A stretch of 36,780 nt of DNA from positions 1-36,780 of the forward strand of contig NZ_AMQH01000001.1 of the NCBI RefSeq assembly GCF_000300195.1, read 5' to 3'. The notes below the pieces were generated by a model. That model ran no database searches. It saw only the letters and a program-made list of their open reading frames with translations, and was not told the origin of the DNA. The position numbers and the translations under genes are program-made. This DNA comes from Clostridium tunisiense TJ (GTDB lineage Bacteria; Bacillota; Clostridia; Clostridiales; Clostridiaceae). Below, piece by piece: positions 35,808 to 36,780 of the stretch. The stretch's first letter is position 1, and each line of letters opens with the position of its first letter.

Positions 35808-35948
35808 TTACATACAAGGGAAAATACAACCTAATCCAAATACTTCACCTTCAGCATTTATTTCCTCAACTTCTTCTAGTAATTGGAACATCTTCTTATC
35901 TGTAATTTTTTCACTTTGTTCTAATATCTTTTTTGTGTTTTTATCCAT
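35808..35948 (-). CDS. RiPP precursor peptide A (divergent core)
   Basis: 46 residues, too short for most gene callers. It starts at MDKNTKKILEQSEKITDKKM with GGGGAATTAATC upstream. The leader ends ...EEVEEINAEGEV, and the C-terminal core is FGLGCIFPCM. Against the other three copies the leader has several changes (Cys21 to Phe, Thr27 to Val) and the core is rewritten except GLGC...C, where Cys-x3-Cys is kept. Closest to the maturase genes. Co-occurrence with radical SAM/SPASM enzymes supports a modified, probably thioether-bridged, peptide; this resembles clostridial bacteriocin-like precursor families in general form, which I recall but cannot verify. Confidence 0.85.
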   Translation of the reverse strand: MDKNTKKILEQSEKITDKKMFQLLEEVEEINAEGEVFGLGCIFPCM

Positions 35949-36008
35949 GATTAATTCCCCACTTTCCACTTCTTTACTTTTATTTAAGTTATTAATGGTT
36001 ATTAATTC

Positions 36009-36031
36009 GATACTATGTAACCCCTAGTACC
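36009..36031 (-). other. Spacer hairpin 1 (before precursor A)
   Basis: Minus-strand GGTACTA pairs with TAGTATC (one G-U) around a 9-nt G-rich loop GGGGTTACA. It lies 37 nt after the stop of copy B and has no U tract, so it is not a standard terminator. Confidence 0.6.
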
Positions 36032-36067
36032 GTGAAGTAATTTATTTAGTTTTATTAACCTTGCTAA

Positions 36068-36208
36068 TTACCCACAAAAGCTAAAGCAACCTAATCCATT
36101 TACTTCGCCTTCAGCATTTATTTCCTCAGTTTCTTCTAATAATTGGCACATTTCCTCATCTGTAATTTTTTCATTTTGTCCAAATATCTTTTTTGTGTTT
36201 TTATCCAT
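36068..36208 (-). CDS. RiPP precursor peptide B
   Basis: 46 residues: leader MDKNTKKIFGQNEKITDEEM, CQLLEETEEINAEGEV, core NGLGCFSFCG. The acidic, helical leader is typical of RRE-recognised precursors. The core has Cys-x3-Cys with Phe-Ser-Phe between, ending in Gly. Shine-Dalgarno GTGGGGAA lies about 8 nt before the ATG. DNA is virtually identical to copies C and D, showing recent duplication. Confidence 0.88.
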   Translation of the reverse strand: MDKNTKKIFGQNEKITDEEMCQLLEETEEINAEGEVNGLGCFSFCG

Positions 36209-36268
36209 GATTAATTCCCCACTTTCCACTTCTTTACTTTTATTTAAGTTATTAATGGTTATTAATTC

Positions 36269-36291
36269 GATACTATGTAACCCCTAGTACC
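36269..36291 (-). other. Spacer hairpin 2 (before precursor B)
   Basis: Identical in sequence to spacer hairpin 1, between precursors C and B. Confidence 0.6.
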
Positions 36292-36327
36292 GTGAAGTAA
36301 TTTATTTAGTTTTATTAACCTTGCTAA

Positions 36328-36468
36328 TTACCCACAAAAGCTAAAGCAACCTAATCCATTTACTTCGCCTTCAGCATTTATTTCCTCAGTTTCTTCTAAT
36401 AATTGGCACATTTCCTCATCTGTAATTTTTTCATTTTGTCCAAATATCTTTTTTGTGTTTTTATCCAT
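36328..36468 (-). CDS. RiPP precursor peptide C
   Basis: 46 residues, protein identical to copy B. A longer frame starting at a TTG (36,525) exists, but the Shine-Dalgarno before ATG 36,468 and the same start in all other copies (where the extension is not conserved) show the shorter form is right. Confidence 0.88.
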   Translation of the reverse strand: MDKNTKKIFGQNEKITDEEMCQLLEETEEINAEGEVNGLGCFSFCG

Positions 36469-36528
36469 GATTAATTCCCCACTTTCCACCTTTTTACTTT
36501 TATTTAAGTTATTAATGGTTATCAATTC

Positions 36529-36551
36529 GATACTATGTAACCCCTAGTACC
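36529..36551 (-). other. Spacer hairpin 3 (before precursor C)
   Basis: Identical in sequence to spacer hairpin 1, between precursors D and C. Confidence 0.6.
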
Positions 36552-36587
36552 GTAAAGTAATTTATTTAGTTTTATTAACTTTGCTAA

Positions 36588-36728
36588 TTACCCACAAAAG
36601 CTAAAGCAACCTAATCCATTTACTTCGCCTTCAGCATTTATTTCCTCAGTTTCTTCTAATAATTGGCACATTTCCTCATCTGTAATTTTTTCATTTTGCC
36701 CAAATATCCTTTTTGTGTTTTTATCCAT
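36588..36728 (-). CDS. RiPP precursor peptide D
   Basis: 46 residues, identical to B and C except Lys7 to Arg. It is the most upstream copy in the window; the sequence before it (36,729-36,780) keeps the ribosome binding site but then departs from the spacer consensus, so it may be the first copy. The operon promoter is probably just beyond the right edge. Confidence 0.87.
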   Translation of the reverse strand: MDKNTKRIFGQNEKITDEEMCQLLEETEEINAEGEVNGLGCFSFCG

Positions 36729-36780
36729 GATTAATTCCCCACTTTCAAAGTTTTACTTTTATTAAATAATTAACTTATTG

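Larger units (their letters stand above)
35808..36728 (-). repeat. Tandem precursor array, four units with exact 260-bp period
   Basis: Start codons at 35,948, 36,208, 36,468 and 36,728 are exactly 260 bp apart. Each unit is a 141-bp gene plus a 119-bp spacer. The three spacers differ by only a few bases, whereas copy A's coding end has diverged strongly, so the spacer and ribosome binding site are more conserved than the core. Confidence 0.95.

Noticed and set aside
36469..36525. 19-residue N-terminal extension of precursor C from a TTG
   Set aside because: It lacks a ribosome binding site and does not match the start shared by all four copies.
35808..36728. CRISPR array
   Set aside because: The repeats are 260 bp and each encodes the same peptide; no short repeat-spacer structure exists.

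Overview
The window is a low-GC, AT-rich chromosomal segment typical of a Clostridium-type Firmicute. Evidence for this is the strong GGAGG-type ribosome binding sites, clostridial-style riboswitches, a class II (B12-dependent) ribonucleotide reductase, ferredoxin-like iron-sulfur proteins and clostridial-looking tandem peptide precursors next to radical SAM maturases. I do not assign a species.

Region 1 (1-13,549, all minus strand) is a polymorphic-toxin locus of the Rhs/YD-repeat type. Reading 5' to 3' (right to left) it holds: a canonical c-di-GMP-I riboswitch (13,457-13,549); a giant secreted Rhs gene (start 13,369); a 498-bp exact tandem duplication that breaks its frame, so the last quarter with the toxin domain sits in a separate frame (3,214-4,803); a likely immunity gene (2,675-3,199); a terminator; then two displaced C-terminal toxin cassettes. 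The first cassette is a short orphan toxin tail with its own likely immunity gene (1,509-1,892). The second, at the left edge, is a HINT-type pretoxin tail fused to the stump of a tyrosine recombinase gene. The layout fits a toxin-tip reservoir downstream of an Rhs core.

Region 2 (13,868-22,378) is mostly housekeeping: an iron-sulfur protein, a PurM/AIR-synthase-like protein, a flavin reductase-like protein, glutamine-dependent NAD+ synthetase (nadE), an HTH-TPR regulator, a YaaR-family protein and a split two-gene ChrA transporter.

Region 3 (22,487-31,626) has three regulated units. A yybP-ykoY (Mn2+) riboswitch with a mutually exclusive terminator precedes a P2-type cation ATPase. A compact minus-strand operon encodes a gamma-carbonic-anhydrase-like protein, free methionine-R-sulfoxide reductase and CvfB. 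nrdJ has a strong promoter overlapped and followed by tandem NrdR boxes 31 bp apart, and an unusual hairpin between its Shine-Dalgarno and start codon.

Region 4 (31,710 to the right edge, all minus strand) is a ribosomal-peptide (RiPP) locus. Four tandem 46-residue precursors sit in an exact 260-bp period; two different radical SAM/SPASM maturases and an MFS exporter follow. Three precursors have the same C-terminal core (GLGCFSFCG); the one nearest the maturases has diverged (GLGCIFPCM). None of the precursors was long enough to stand out as an ORF, apart from one over-extended version. This is the best candidate for an under-described system in the window.
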